Of a DNA stretch of 64,000 nucleotides, positions 51,789 to 60,948 are shown piece after piece. A model generated the notes under the pieces. It was given only the letters and a program-made list of their open reading frames with translations. It was not told the DNA's origin and did not search any database. Positions within the stretch are counted from its first letter, which is position 1; each line of letters begins with the position of its first letter. A program made the position numbers and the translations under genes. The DNA is from JBFMFR01 sp040752025 (lineage in GTDB: Bacteria > Chloroflexota > Anaerolineae > Anaerolineales > UBA4823): the NCBI GenBank assembly GCA_040752025.1, contig JBFMFR010000002.1:1-64000 (forward strand), read 5' to 3'.

Positions 51789-53552
51789 TCAGGAACGGCG
51801 CAGGTAAGCCACCAGCACCACCGCCGCCGCCGCCAGCAGCACCAGCAGCAGCGTGACGCCGCAGCACAGGCCGGAGAACAGCATCAGGCGGGCGGTAGAA
51901 GTGTTCGCTGGTGTGGGGGTTGGCGTAGGGGTGGCGCTTGGCAGCGGCGTGATCGTAGGCCTGGGCTTTTCCTGCGTGCCCACCACCACGCTGAAGAGCG
52001 AGCCGCTTTCAGGCGTATCGTTGCCCCGCACTCTCGCCGACCACTGCCCCGCCGCGGGGTTCTCGATCAACACCAGTTGCACGTTCTCATCCTTCTTGAT
52101 GCTGACCTCGGACGAACTCTGGTCCAGCACCCGGCCAGTCGGGTCGAGGATTTCCAGGTCCAGGTCGCCCACCAGGTAGGTCAGTGTCAGGCTGAGTGAG
52201 GCGGTGTTCTCGAGCACTTCGAAAGTGCCCGCCTCGGCGGTCTGGCCCTTGAACACCCGGCTGGTGAAGCTCCGCACGTTCTCGGAGATCAGCCCCTGGC
52301 GGCAGGCGACGAAGAATGAAACCAGCTCCTGCCCGGAGCGGGCGAAGACATACTCTCCCTGGGTGTCGTCGGCCAGACCACGCAGCAGTTCCGCGTCTAC
52401 ATCCGTCTCCTGGCTGCCAAAGCCCACGCTGCACACCCGCGTCTTGAGCTGGTTGGCCTGGGGCGGGATTTGCTGGCGAATCTGCTCGGCGGTCAGCCCG
52501 GTGTTGGTCTGCCCATCGCTGAGCAGGATGATGGCTGCTGGCTGGCCGGAGCGCAGGTTGGCGCGCAGTTCGTCCAGGGCCAGGGTCAGCCCGGCGCCCA
52601 TGTTGGTGGCGTCCAGCGGCTGCAAGGCATCGATCTGCTGCTCTAACTGGGTGTAATCCTCAGTGAGAGACTGGCGGTTAGCGCCCTGCGTGGCGAAAGT
52701 CACCAGCCCGACCCGCGTCTGCCGGCCGGAAGCCAGCGCGTCCAGGCGGGAGAGATCCAGCATGGTCAGGGCTGACTGTTTGGCCAGGTCCAACCGGCTG
52801 GGGTAGCCCAGCTCCTTGGCGCGTTTGTCCAGATCCTCCTGAACCTGGTAATAGTTCTCGTTTTGGAGCAGCTCAGAATACTGCTTGGAGACCTCAGCAT
52901 ACCCCAGGGCCTCACGCGCCTGCTGGTAAGCCTGGTAGCGCTCGTCTCGGCTGGTTTTGAGATCCTGGTAAGCGCTGTTCGACAGGAAACCCAGCGCATT
53001 TTGAACGGCAGCGCGCAATTGGGGAGTGACGCCCACGCTCTGGCAGGCCGAATTCAGGATTTTGTCGGCATCCTCCAGGCTGTCCGCCGAGACCAGCGAA
53101 TAAGCCCAGCTCTCGTTACAACCGGCGTCTTTGAGCTGCGTCTGAATCGTGCTGCGAATTTCATAGCTGTAGCCGTAACCGTTGGCGTTGAGCCAATCTT
53201 CAACGGCCAGGTTGGCTTGTTCGTACTGGCCGCGGGCCGCAGCTACCTGGGGGTCCTTTTCGATCTCTGCCATGTGCTCGGTCAGGCGTTTGTATTCCGG
53301 CGAGTTCTCGATCGCCTGGATACGGTCGCGCAGTTCGGCCAGGTCGGCGGGCAAATCGTCGGGCAGGACGATCGTGCCCATGCTGCCGGAAATATCGATG
53401 ACCAACTCGATCTGTGGATTTAGAACCTCTGTCTGCAAACTGGGGAGATGAGAGCGCCCAGCGGGAGGGTGCTCATAGGGGATACCTCCCAGGCCGGAAA
53501 AAGCCAGGAACCAACCCAGCACGAAGAACCAACGCAGCGCAGCCTTTGACAT
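51789..53552 (-). CDS. Membrane-anchored VWA protein with a long helical insertion
   Basis: A 587-residue protein with a signal peptide, the VWA metal-site motif DISGSMG at 53-59, and a C-terminal Pro/Thr linker followed by a membrane helix and a short basic tail. Between the first strand and the first helix of the VWA fold is an insertion of about 190 residues (60-250). It is charged and helical, with two cysteines (145 and 170). The VWA domain then resumes with TRVGLVTFAT and the later metal ligands (NMGAGL, LLSDGQTN). A beta-rich domain follows at about 410-530. The insertion makes a scaffold or adhesion role plausible, but unproven. GGGAGGG lies before the ATG. Confidence 0.85.
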   Translation of the reverse strand: MSKAALRWFFVLGWFLAFSGLGGIPYEHPPAGRSHLPSLQTEVLNPQIELVIDISGSMGTIVLPDDLPADLAELRDRIQAIENSPEYKRLTEHMAEIEKDPQVAAARGQYEQANLAVEDWLNANGYGYSYEIRSTIQTQLKDAGCNESWAYSLVSADSLEDADKILNSACQSVGVTPQLRAAVQNALGFLSNSAYQDLKTSRDERYQAYQQAREALGYAEVSKQYSELLQNENYYQVQEDLDKRAKELGYPSRLDLAKQSALTMLDLSRLDALASGRQTRVGLVTFATQGANRQSLTEDYTQLEQQIDALQPLDATNMGAGLTLALDELRANLRSGQPAAIILLSDGQTNTGLTAEQIRQQIPPQANQLKTRVCSVGFGSQETDVDAELLRGLADDTQGEYVFARSGQELVSFFVACRQGLISENVRSFTSRVFKGQTAEAGTFEVLENTASLSLTLTYLVGDLDLEILDPTGRVLDQSSSEVSIKKDENVQLVLIENPAAGQWSARVRGNDTPESGSLFSVVVGTQEKPRPTITPLPSATPTPTPTPANTSTARLMLFSGLCCGVTLLLVLLAAAAVVLVAYLRRS

Positions 53553-53652
53553 AGATACCCTCCCGAATCAATTCCAAAGCCAGGGCTGCCCGGAGGCTGG
53601 GTGCACAGGTTTCCCCCCATGCTGCCAAATTACGCTGTAACGTGAGAGCCAG

Positions 53653-55359
53653 TTATTCCTGCTCGACTGGCTCCAGTGGGGCAGGCTCTGGTAAAACCAG
53701 GGGGAAGACCACGGTAAACGTGCTGCCTTGCCCCTCCTGGCTGTCCAGGCGGATCTCGCCGCCCATGATCTCCACCAGTCTGCTGACGATCGATAGGCCC
53801 AGGCCGGTGCCGCCGCGCTTGCTCACCAGGGCATTGCTCACCTGGTAGAACGGCTCGAAAATGTGGGGCAGTGCATCATTGGGAATACCGATGCCGGTAT
53901 CCGAGACTTCCAGCGCCCAGTGCCCCGCATCCTGCTGGTAACAGCGCACCCTGACCTGGCCCCGTTCGGTGAACTTGACCGCATTGGTTACCAGGTTGTT
54001 CAAAATCTGGTTCAGGCGATGGATATCGCCCACCAATTGGTCCGGCAGCGCCGGGTCGAGGTAGAAGGACAGCGCCAGATCCTTGGACTGTGCAGCAGGA
54101 GCAACTAATTCCTGTTGCCCGTCGAGCAGATCCTGCGGGAAGAAAGCTGCCTTGTGGATAGTCACTTTCCCTGCTTCGATCTGGGCCTGATCCAACAAGT
54201 CATCCACCAGGTGTTTGAGCCTCTGGGCATTGGACATGACACGCACGATAAGATCTTGCTGCTTTTCATTTAGCGGGCCGTGCACGTGGTGCTGCAAAAT
54301 CTCCACCAGGCCCAGGATCGCGTTGAGCGGAGAGCGCAGATCGTGAGAGACCATGGCCACGAAAGCGCTCTTCATCCGGCTGACCTCCACTTCACGGGTG
54401 ACATCATGAAAAACGGCCACCTTGCCGATGTTTTCGCCCGAATCCAGGGATACCGGGGAAACGCTCACCGAAAGGATTTTCGCATCCCAATCCACGTTGA
54501 GAGGCGCCTCCCCAGGCATCTCAAACAAAGCCTGGAGTGTCGCCTGTTGCGCCTGGGGAGTCACCAACTGGATCCACTCATCCATCGCCAGTCCGCTCAT
54601 GTCCGAGGTTTGTTGGCCGGTCAATTGAGCCAGCGCCGGGTTGGCAATGATGGTTTGCCCTTCCGCATCGAAAACCACCACACCATCGGCAATGCTCTGC
54701 AAGATCGCCTGGCGCTTGCCGGCATCGGCGCGCTCGCGCTCGTAAGCGAGGTTCAGTTCGCGGGTGCGGTCAGCCACGCGCTGGTCCAACTCCTGGTTGA
54801 TCAAGCGCAGTTCCTTCAGCGCCTGTTCCAGGCCTTGCGTAGCCAGCCAGGCGACCAGGGCCACAACCATGAACAAAGCTGCCGTAGGGAAATTAAAGGG
54901 CTCCTGGATGCTTTGAGCCAGCCAGGCATGCAGCAGGATTATCAACCCAGCAGAAACCAGGCTGGCCGAAGGGCGGATCAGCACGCCAGCCAGGATGATC
55001 GGCAAAACGTAATTGATGACCGAGCGCCCCTGGATGAGCTGGAAAGTGTCATCGCTGACGGTGATCAGAACCGTCAAAAGCACCAGCAACAGAGCGCTGG
55101 CCAAACGCGCCGACCAGCGCCGACCAACCCAGTAGATGACGACCAGCATGACCAGAGCTGAGGTGACCGCCATCAGCAACCTGTAACCGGGGTCGATCGC
55201 CTGCACACTCTCGGTTGAAACCACAGAGACGATGTAGGCCACCAGGGTTACGACCACAGCGGCCTCCAGCATCACCAGGATGATGTTGAGCAGCCGGCTG
55301 CGGCGGCTTTCGTCTGGGTCAATGGAGGGGATATCAATCAGTCGGTGCCACAGATTCAT
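53653..55359 (-). CDS. Membrane sensor histidine kinase with PAS domain
   Basis: A 568-residue kinase with five or six N-terminal membrane helices (about 20-180), a coiled linker, a PAS domain (about 215-325), a HisKA domain with the phosphorylated His in SHDLRSPLNAIL, and a HATPase domain with the N, G1 and G2 boxes (NNLVTNAVKF, DTGIGIP, GTGLGLSIV). No response regulator gene is adjacent, so the partner is elsewhere. A TATAAT 22 bases before the ATG gives a short leader, and no Shine-Dalgarno is visible. The signal sensed by the membrane domain is unknown. Confidence 0.9.
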   Translation of the reverse strand: MNLWHRLIDIPSIDPDESRRSRLLNIILVMLEAAVVVTLVAYIVSVVSTESVQAIDPGYRLLMAVTSALVMLVVIYWVGRRWSARLASALLLVLLTVLITVSDDTFQLIQGRSVINYVLPIILAGVLIRPSASLVSAGLIILLHAWLAQSIQEPFNFPTAALFMVVALVAWLATQGLEQALKELRLINQELDQRVADRTRELNLAYERERADAGKRQAILQSIADGVVVFDAEGQTIIANPALAQLTGQQTSDMSGLAMDEWIQLVTPQAQQATLQALFEMPGEAPLNVDWDAKILSVSVSPVSLDSGENIGKVAVFHDVTREVEVSRMKSAFVAMVSHDLRSPLNAILGLVEILQHHVHGPLNEKQQDLIVRVMSNAQRLKHLVDDLLDQAQIEAGKVTIHKAAFFPQDLLDGQQELVAPAAQSKDLALSFYLDPALPDQLVGDIHRLNQILNNLVTNAVKFTERGQVRVRCYQQDAGHWALEVSDTGIGIPNDALPHIFEPFYQVSNALVSKRGGTGLGLSIVSRLVEIMGGEIRLDSQEGQGSTFTVVFPLVLPEPAPLEPVEQE

Positions 55360-55381
55360 GGGAACAGTTCCGTCGCGCCTG

Positions 55382-55387
55382 ATTATA
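55382..55387 (-). promoter_or_regulatory. -10 box of the histidine kinase gene
   Basis: Perfect TATAAT on the minus strand, 22 bases before the ATG at 55359. It predicts a leader of about 15 bases with no ribosome site. Confidence 0.45.
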
Positions 55388-55424
55388 TCGCAAAGCAGCA
55401 GGGTATTGAGGATAAAGACGGGCT

Positions 55425-55461
55425 AAAATCAAAACGCCCAGGGAGATGATCCCCGGGCGTT
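55425..55461 (-). terminator. Terminator of clpC
   Basis: An 11-bp stem (AACGCCCAGGG with CCCCGGGCGTT, one G-U pair in the RNA) and a 7-base loop, followed on the minus strand by TTTTGATTTT. It ends transcription of clpC before the kinase gene. Confidence 0.85.
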
Positions 55462-55481
55462 GTACCTGAAGATAAACTGTC

Positions 55482-58010
55482 TTATCCTGCCGCTACCGGC
55501 TCGGTCGGCTCGGTCGGCGAGGCCAGTTCGCCTTCCTGGCGAGACAAAACTACTTCGTCCTCCACCAGGTCGATCAGAATGGTATTCCCATCCTGGAACG
55601 TACCGGAAAGCAAAGCATCGGAAAGGGGGTCTTCGACTTTTTGCTGGATCACCCGGCGCAACGGGCGCGCCCCCATGTCGGGGTCGAAACCGAGGTCGGC
55701 CAAGCGCTCCAGGGCCTGGGGCGTAGCATCCAGGGTAATGGCGTGGTCTTCCAATCGTTGGGCGACTTTGTGCAATTCCAATTCGACAATCTGCTGGATG
55801 TCCTCCTTGTTCAAGGAGCGGAAGACAATCACCGAATCCAGGCGGTTGATGAATTCCGGGCGGAAGACGCGCTTGAGCGAATCGAGCAGTTTCTTGCGCA
55901 TATCCTCGTAAGCCAGGCGTTCCTCGACAACCTCGTCGCGCTTGAGCGAGAAACCCAGCGAAGATTGGCGCTTGATCATATCCGCGCCGACGTTGGAAGT
56001 CATGACGATGATGGCGTTGCGGAAATCGACCTTGCGCCCGCGCGCATCCGAGAGATGGCCTTCTTCCATGATCTGGAGCAGCATGTTGTGCGCCTCGGGG
56101 TGGGCCTTCTCGACCTCATCGAAAACAACGATGGAGTAGGGCCGGCGGCGCAGCGCTTCGGTCAGTTGCCCGGATTCTTCATAGCCAATGTAGCCGGGAG
56201 GGGCGCCCACCAGGCGGCTGACCGTGTGGCGTTCCATGAACTCAGACATGTCCAGTTGGATGAGGGCTTCCTCGCTGCCGAACATGAAGCGCGCCAGGGC
56301 CTTGGTCAGCTCGGTCTTGCCTACGCCGGTAGGTCCCAGGAAAATGAAGGAGCCAATCGGGCGGCGCGGGTCTTTGAGCCCGGCACGCGCCCGGCGCACC
56401 GCCTTGGCGATAGCCTGGATGGCTTCTTCCTGCCCGATGATGTGCTTACGAAGTTCGTCTTCCATCTGCAACAGGCGCTGGGATTCCTCCTGGGCGATCT
56501 GCATAACGGGCACGCCAGTCCACATGGAGACCACCTCGGCGATATCCTGGGCGGTGACCACCGGGCTGTTGGCACGATCCCAACCGGTGCGCAGGCGTTC
56601 CAACTGCACTTCGAGAGCTTCCTGGCGCTCCAGGAAGTCCTGGGCGTCATCGTTGCGGCCGTCTTCCAGGGCCAGGGAGCGGTTGCCGCGGATTTCGCGC
56701 AACTGCTCGGTAAGTTCCTTGGCCTTGTGGGCCGCGTCACTCTTGTACATGCGCACGCGCGAAGAAGATTCATCGATCAAGTCGATGGCCTTGTCGGGCA
56801 GGAATCGCTCGGTTACGTAGCGTGCCGAGAGTTGAGCAGCCGCGTCCAGGGCGGCATCCGAGATGGTCAGGCGGTGATGTTCTTCATAAGCGTTACGCAC
56901 ACCGCGCAGGATCTCGATGGTCTCATCGATCGTAGGTTCGTCGACGACAATCGGTTGGAAGCGGCGTTCGAGGGCCGCGTCACTTTCGATATGTTTGCGA
57001 TATTCGTTCAAAGTGGTCGCGCCGATCACCTGCAGCTCGCCGCGCGATAGAGCCGGCTTGAGGATATTGGCGGCATCCACCGAGGAACCCGCCGCGCCTG
57101 CGCCCACCAGCATATGCACTTCGTCGATGAACAGGATGGCGCCGGAGGATTTCAATTCCTCGATGACACGCTTGAGACGCTCCTCGAACTGGCCGCGGTA
57201 CATAGTGCCCGCTACCAGGGAGCCCACGTCAAGCTGGAGCACATGCTTATCGAGTAAAGGCGCGGGCACATCGCCTTCGATGATGCGCTGCGCCAATCCT
57301 TCAACAATAGCGGTCTTGCCAACGCCTGGCTCGCCGATCAGAGCAGGGTTGTTCTTCGTTCGGCGGGCCAGGATCTGGATAACGCGCTCGATCTCCATCT
57401 GGCGGCCGATGACAGGGTCGAGCTTGCCTTCCTCCGCCAGGCCGGTCAAATCCGTAGCAAGCTGATCGACCATCGGCGTCTTGGGCTTCTGTTGTTCCTG
57501 GCGGCTGCCCGCCGGCGATTTTTGCTGCCCTTGCTGCTGCTCGGTAGACGCGCCTGTCCGGCGCGAAGCGCTGCTTTCCTGCAAGACGCGCCGCGTCTGG
57601 CGGCGAATTTGCTCAGCGCTGACGCCTAACTTGCGCAGCACATCCATGGCGATGCCTTCGCCATGCCGTACCAGGCCCAGCAAAAGATGCTCAGTGCCAA
57701 TATAGTGGTGGCCCATTCGCCGGGCTTCTTCGACCGCATATTCCAACACCTGCTGCGTGCCAGGGGAGAGATCCAGCTTACCGCCGCGATACTGGCCGGG
57801 ACCAGTCAAACGTTCAACGATCTCTTGAACGCGATTCTCCTCCAAGCCTAACTCCCGCAAGACCCGTCCAGCTACGCCCCCTTCTTCGCGGATCAAACCC
57901 AAGAGCAGGTGCTCTGTTCCAATATAATTATGGCGCATGCGCTCAGCTTCCTGGTGTGCCAGACTGAGAACCCGCCGCGCCCGCTGTGTAAATCGTTCCA
58001 TACCAGCCAC
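55482..58010 (-). CDS. clpC: AAA+ protease ATPase ClpC
   Basis: Hsp100 unfoldase of 842 residues. Two Clp-N repeats (about 4-145) are followed by the first AAA+ module with Walker A GEPGVGKTA, a UVR-like coiled middle region, and a second AAA+ module with GPTGVGKTE. The last 15 residues are Glu/Ala/Pro-rich. It works with ClpP, which is not in this window. The GTG at 58010 was chosen because AGGAGG lies 6 bases before it; the ATG at 58001 is further from that site. Downstream it ends in a clear hairpin terminator. Upstream is rpsA with its own terminator. Confidence 0.95.
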   Translation of the reverse strand: MAGMERFTQRARRVLSLAHQEAERMRHNYIGTEHLLLGLIREEGGVAGRVLRELGLEENRVQEIVERLTGPGQYRGGKLDLSPGTQQVLEYAVEEARRMGHHYIGTEHLLLGLVRHGEGIAMDVLRKLGVSAEQIRRQTRRVLQESSASRRTGASTEQQQGQQKSPAGSRQEQQKPKTPMVDQLATDLTGLAEEGKLDPVIGRQMEIERVIQILARRTKNNPALIGEPGVGKTAIVEGLAQRIIEGDVPAPLLDKHVLQLDVGSLVAGTMYRGQFEERLKRVIEELKSSGAILFIDEVHMLVGAGAAGSSVDAANILKPALSRGELQVIGATTLNEYRKHIESDAALERRFQPIVVDEPTIDETIEILRGVRNAYEEHHRLTISDAALDAAAQLSARYVTERFLPDKAIDLIDESSSRVRMYKSDAAHKAKELTEQLREIRGNRSLALEDGRNDDAQDFLERQEALEVQLERLRTGWDRANSPVVTAQDIAEVVSMWTGVPVMQIAQEESQRLLQMEDELRKHIIGQEEAIQAIAKAVRRARAGLKDPRRPIGSFIFLGPTGVGKTELTKALARFMFGSEEALIQLDMSEFMERHTVSRLVGAPPGYIGYEESGQLTEALRRRPYSIVVFDEVEKAHPEAHNMLLQIMEEGHLSDARGRKVDFRNAIIVMTSNVGADMIKRQSSLGFSLKRDEVVEERLAYEDMRKKLLDSLKRVFRPEFINRLDSVIVFRSLNKEDIQQIVELELHKVAQRLEDHAITLDATPQALERLADLGFDPDMGARPLRRVIQQKVEDPLSDALLSGTFQDGNTILIDLVEDEVVLSRQEGELASPTEPTEPVAAG

Positions 58011-58101
58011 GGTAAGCCTCCTGAAAGACCGCTACCTTGTAAGGGTACCTAACAGTGATTATGAGACATTTTGTCCGATTGGATTCTACCAGAGAATACC
58101 C

Positions 58102-58113
58102 AGCATGCATGCT
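58102..58113. promoter_or_regulatory. Perfect 12-bp palindrome upstream of clpC
   Basis: AGCATGCATGCT at 58102-58113, about 90 bases before the clpC start and close to a TAGAAT that could be its -10 box. It may be an operator; the match to any known regulator site is not evident. Confidence 0.35.
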
Positions 58114-58223
58114 TTTTTGGGTTAGAGGCTATTAAGGTTAATATAACTCTTACAATTTGGGTAGGCACATCAAAACCAACCGGATTGAGGCAAAGAACAA
58201 AGGATAATGGAGATTGAGCAAAT

Positions 58224-58255
58224 AAAAAGAGCACGCAGAAGAGCGCGCTCTTTTT
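58224..58255 (-). terminator. Terminator of rpsA
   Basis: A 13-bp stem with one mismatch (AAAAAGAGC-CGC side pairing with GCG-GCTCTTTTT) and a 6-base loop. The T-tract side works in the minus direction and the A-tract makes it symmetrical. Confidence 0.85.
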
Positions 58256-58288
58256 CTACGTCAGGATCATTCAGCAGCAAGCCGGATT

Positions 58289-59617
58289 TTATTCGTCCTG
58301 CGGCTCGGAGACATCTTCAGGTGTCTCCTCTACTGTCTCCTCTACTATCTCCTCTGCAATTTCCTCCGGCGCTTCTTCCTCATCCGGTTGAACCTTGCCA
58401 ACCTCATCGGCCAGGGCCATCTTCCAGTCCAGGTCGGCGTAAGCAGGGGAGTCGACTTTGCGCAGGCTCAAACCGATGCGGCGGCGCTCCAGATCGATCT
58501 TGATCACGCGCAGGGTGACAGTATCCCCCTCTTTGACCACCTCTTTGGGATGGTTGACACGGCCTTCGCTCAACTCAGACACGTGAACCAGACCTTCCAG
58601 GTCATCACCAATGCGGGCAAAGGCGCCAAACTTGGTAAGGTGAGTGATCGTGCCTTCCACCAGCATGCCCTCTTTGAGATGCCCAACCTTTTGCGACCAG
58701 GGATCCTCCTGCAACTGGCGCATAGACAGGCCAATGCGGCGGCGCTCGCGGTCCACGCTGATCACCTTGACTTCAACTTCCTGCCCGACCTTGAGCACCT
58801 CGTTGGGGTGCTGGATGCGCTCCCAGGTGATCTCAGACAGGTGCACCAGGCCATCAGCGCCATCGATGTTGACAAAAGCGCCGAAGTCTGCCAGGCTGGT
58901 GACGCGCCCTTTGCGAATTGTGCCTTCTTGCAGTTCTTCGAGCAGACGATCTTTGAGGGTTTCGCGGGTCTCCTGCAGCGCCAGGCGCTCGGAGAGGATC
59001 AGGCGGCGGCGGCCACGATCGACCTCGATCACACGCACCCGGATATCTTCGCCCACCATCTTGCTGTAGCGCTGCTCGGCGTTCTCACCAACCGAAGGAC
59101 GGCGCAGCAAGCTGATCTGGGAGGCGGGGACAAAACCACGCAACTGACCCAAGGGGACAATTAAGCCACCTTTATTGTATCCAATCACTTTGCTCTCGAA
59201 CGCGTCGTTGGTTTCGAGCAAACCTTCGACCATTTCCCAATCCTTCTCTTCGCGTGCACGCAGGTAGGAAAGGACAACGTTACCATTCTGGTCTTCAGGG
59301 GCGATGACGAAAACGGGGATATCCTGGCCAACCTGGAAAAGTTCCCGCTCTTCATCAGGAATCTGTTCCAATTCTCGGCCAGAAATGACACCTTCGGACT
59401 TGGTGCCGATGCTGACTAAAATCTCGTTCTCGCGGATGGTGGCGATAACTCCCTGGCGGATTTCGCCTTGGTTCGGGAAGTCCAGGCTGAGACCCTCCTC
59501 CAAAAGCGTCTGCATGGTCGCACTATCTTGAGCAGGCTGCTCGGCGGGTGCGACTGCATTGATTTGGTTGTTTTCAGGCTCTGCCTCTTGCCCTGTAAGG
59601 GCGTTGATGTGGTTCAT
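58289..59617 (-). CDS. rpsA: 30S ribosomal protein S1
   Basis: RNA-binding ribosomal protein of 442 residues with four S1 domains at about 54-122, 140-205, 222-292 and 307-380. The last two carry the conserved FGAFV or FGAFA and LVH(L/V)SE elements. The Glu-rich C-terminus is acidic. Four S1 domains is fewer than the six of E. coli but usual for many non-proteobacteria. GGAG lies about 13 bases before the ATG. It has its own terminator upstream of clpC and diverges from the chelatase genes. Confidence 0.93.
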   Translation of the reverse strand: MNHINALTGQEAEPENNQINAVAPAEQPAQDSATMQTLLEEGLSLDFPNQGEIRQGVIATIRENEILVSIGTKSEGVISGRELEQIPDEERELFQVGQDIPVFVIAPEDQNGNVVLSYLRAREEKDWEMVEGLLETNDAFESKVIGYNKGGLIVPLGQLRGFVPASQISLLRRPSVGENAEQRYSKMVGEDIRVRVIEVDRGRRRLILSERLALQETRETLKDRLLEELQEGTIRKGRVTSLADFGAFVNIDGADGLVHLSEITWERIQHPNEVLKVGQEVEVKVISVDRERRRIGLSMRQLQEDPWSQKVGHLKEGMLVEGTITHLTKFGAFARIGDDLEGLVHVSELSEGRVNHPKEVVKEGDTVTLRVIKIDLERRRIGLSLRKVDSPAYADLDWKMALADEVGKVQPDEEEAPEEIAEEIVEETVEETPEDVSEPQDE

Positions 59618-59850
59618 ATTCTTACTAGCTCCAGTTTGCGGATAATATAGATAGGTTATTATAAATGTGAAAGGTCAACTTGGCAACCTTTATGATAAGA
59701 TTAAGATTCGTGGAACATTGTTTAAGATTATCCTGCGAGAGGCAGATTCGGGATTAAAATGGGTGTGCACACAGCCGCCCCCTGGGTGTAGCCTGTTGGT
59801 GCGCCACCGTTTTCCCCTGGCGCTGATCGTCAGGAAGCTTCGAGGAGCCA
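59618..59850. other. Divergent spacer between rpsA and the chelatase genes
   Basis: About 230 bases. On the plus side a small hairpin (GGTG-CG-CCACC) and a larger pairing (GCGCCA with TGGCGC) lie 20-55 bases before the ChlI start. No cobalamin riboswitch core could be recognised. A GAGGAG ribosome site precedes the ATG at 59851. Confidence 0.4.
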
Positions 59851-60948
59851 ATGCCGCCTATTTATCCATTTACTGCAATCGTTGGCCAGGAGCGCATGAA
59901 ACGCGCCCTGGTGCTCAACGCTGTTGACCCTCGCATCGGCGGGGTCCTGATCCGGGGCGAACGCGGCACCGCCAAGTCCACCGCGGCGCGCGCCATGGCC
60001 GCCCTGCTGCCTCAAATCCAGGTGTTCAGTGATTCGCCCTTCAACGACGACCCCGAAGCTCCCAATACTTGGTCGGACTGGGTCAAAGAACAGGTAAGCA
60101 GCGGCAAGGAACTGGTCGTCGAAACGCGCCGCATTCGCTTCGTTGATCTTCCAGTCAGCGCTACCGAGGATCGTGTCGTCGGCACCCTGGATATCGAAAA
60201 GGCCATCCAGAAAGGCGAACGCCACTTCGAAGCGGGCGTCCTGGCAGCCGCCAACCGCGGCTTGCTTTACATCGACGAAGTCAACCTGCTGGACGATCAC
60301 GTGGTGGATCTGCTGCTGGACTCGGCCGCCATGGGCGTGAACATCGTCGAGCGCGAAGGCATTTCCTTCTCACACCCGGCGCGCTTCATCCTGGTGGGCA
60401 CAATGAACCCTGAAGAAGGCGATCTACGCCCGCAGTTGCTGGACCGCTTCGCCCTTTCGGTAGAGATTCACGGCATCCGCGATGCGCGCGAGCGCGTGCT
60501 GATCATGCAGCGCAACCTGGGGTTCGAGGCCGATCCGGATGGCTTCTACCAGGAATGGGCCCCCCGCGAACAGGAACTCTCACGGCAGATCGAGCAGGCG
60601 CGCACACTGTTGGGCGAGGTCAAGTACAACAACCGCGACTTGCTCTCCATTGCTGCCCTGACTGCCTCCCTGAATGTGGACGGGCATCGCTCCGACCTGG
60701 TGATTTTGAAGACCGCCCGCGCCCACGCCGCCTTCGAACAGCGTGTGAACATCACCGATCGCGACATTGCCCTGGCGGCGGAGCTGGCCCTGCCTCATCG
60801 CATCAAGCGCGGGCCGTTCCACCAGGCAGAAATCAGCATGGATGATTTGCAGGAGCGCATCGAGCAACTGCAAGGGGCAACCGCCAACCAGGGCGAGCCT
60901 GAGTTGAAGCCCGAGGAAAAGGCCGAAGCGCAAAAAAAAACGCGGTGA
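59851..60948 (+). CDS. chlI: ChlI-type AAA+ chelatase subunit (small subunit)
   Basis: Motor subunit of a magnesium/cobalt chelatase, 365 residues. Walker A is GERGTAKST at 36-44, Walker B is LLYIDEVNLLDDH near 140, and sensor elements follow, including VGTMNPEEGDLRPQLLDRF. The C-terminal lid is helical and ends in a Lys/Glu/Gln-rich tail. It overlaps the VWA subunit gene by 4 bases (GTGA). Just before the stop the frame runs through nine A (60932-60940). Slipping one base back there would continue into the next frame. No bacteriochlorophyll genes are nearby, so cobalt insertion into cobyrinate with a CobN subunit elsewhere is as likely as magnesium chelation. Confidence 0.9.
   Translation: MPPIYPFTAIVGQERMKRALVLNAVDPRIGGVLIRGERGTAKSTAARAMAALLPQIQVFSDSPFNDDPEAPNTWSDWVKEQVSSGKELVVETRRIRFVDLPVSATEDRVVGTLDIEKAIQKGERHFEAGVLAAANRGLLYIDEVNLLDDHVVDLLLDSAAMGVNIVEREGISFSHPARFILVGTMNPEEGDLRPQLLDRFALSVEIHGIRDARERVLIMQRNLGFEADPDGFYQEWAPREQELSRQIEQARTLLGEVKYNNRDLLSIAALTASLNVDGHRSDLVILKTARAHAAFEQRVNITDRDIALAAELALPHRIKRGPFHQAEISMDDLQERIEQLQGATANQGEPELKPEEKAEAQKKTR
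60913..60945 (+). promoter_or_regulatory. Candidate -1 programmed frameshift site joining chlI and chlD frames
   Basis: GAGGAA at 60913-60918 lies 14 bases before the slippery heptamer A-AAA-AAA (60933-60939 in zero-frame phase), inside a nine-A run. After a -1 slip, translation would read AAC GCG and then the GTG at 60945 of the downstream frame. The downstream GTG has no Shine-Dalgarno of its own. No strong downstream stem was recognised. Confidence 0.55.

Noticed and set aside
59618..59850. Cobalamin riboswitch before the chelatase genes
   Set aside because: Local hairpins exist, but the conserved core elements could not be recognised.
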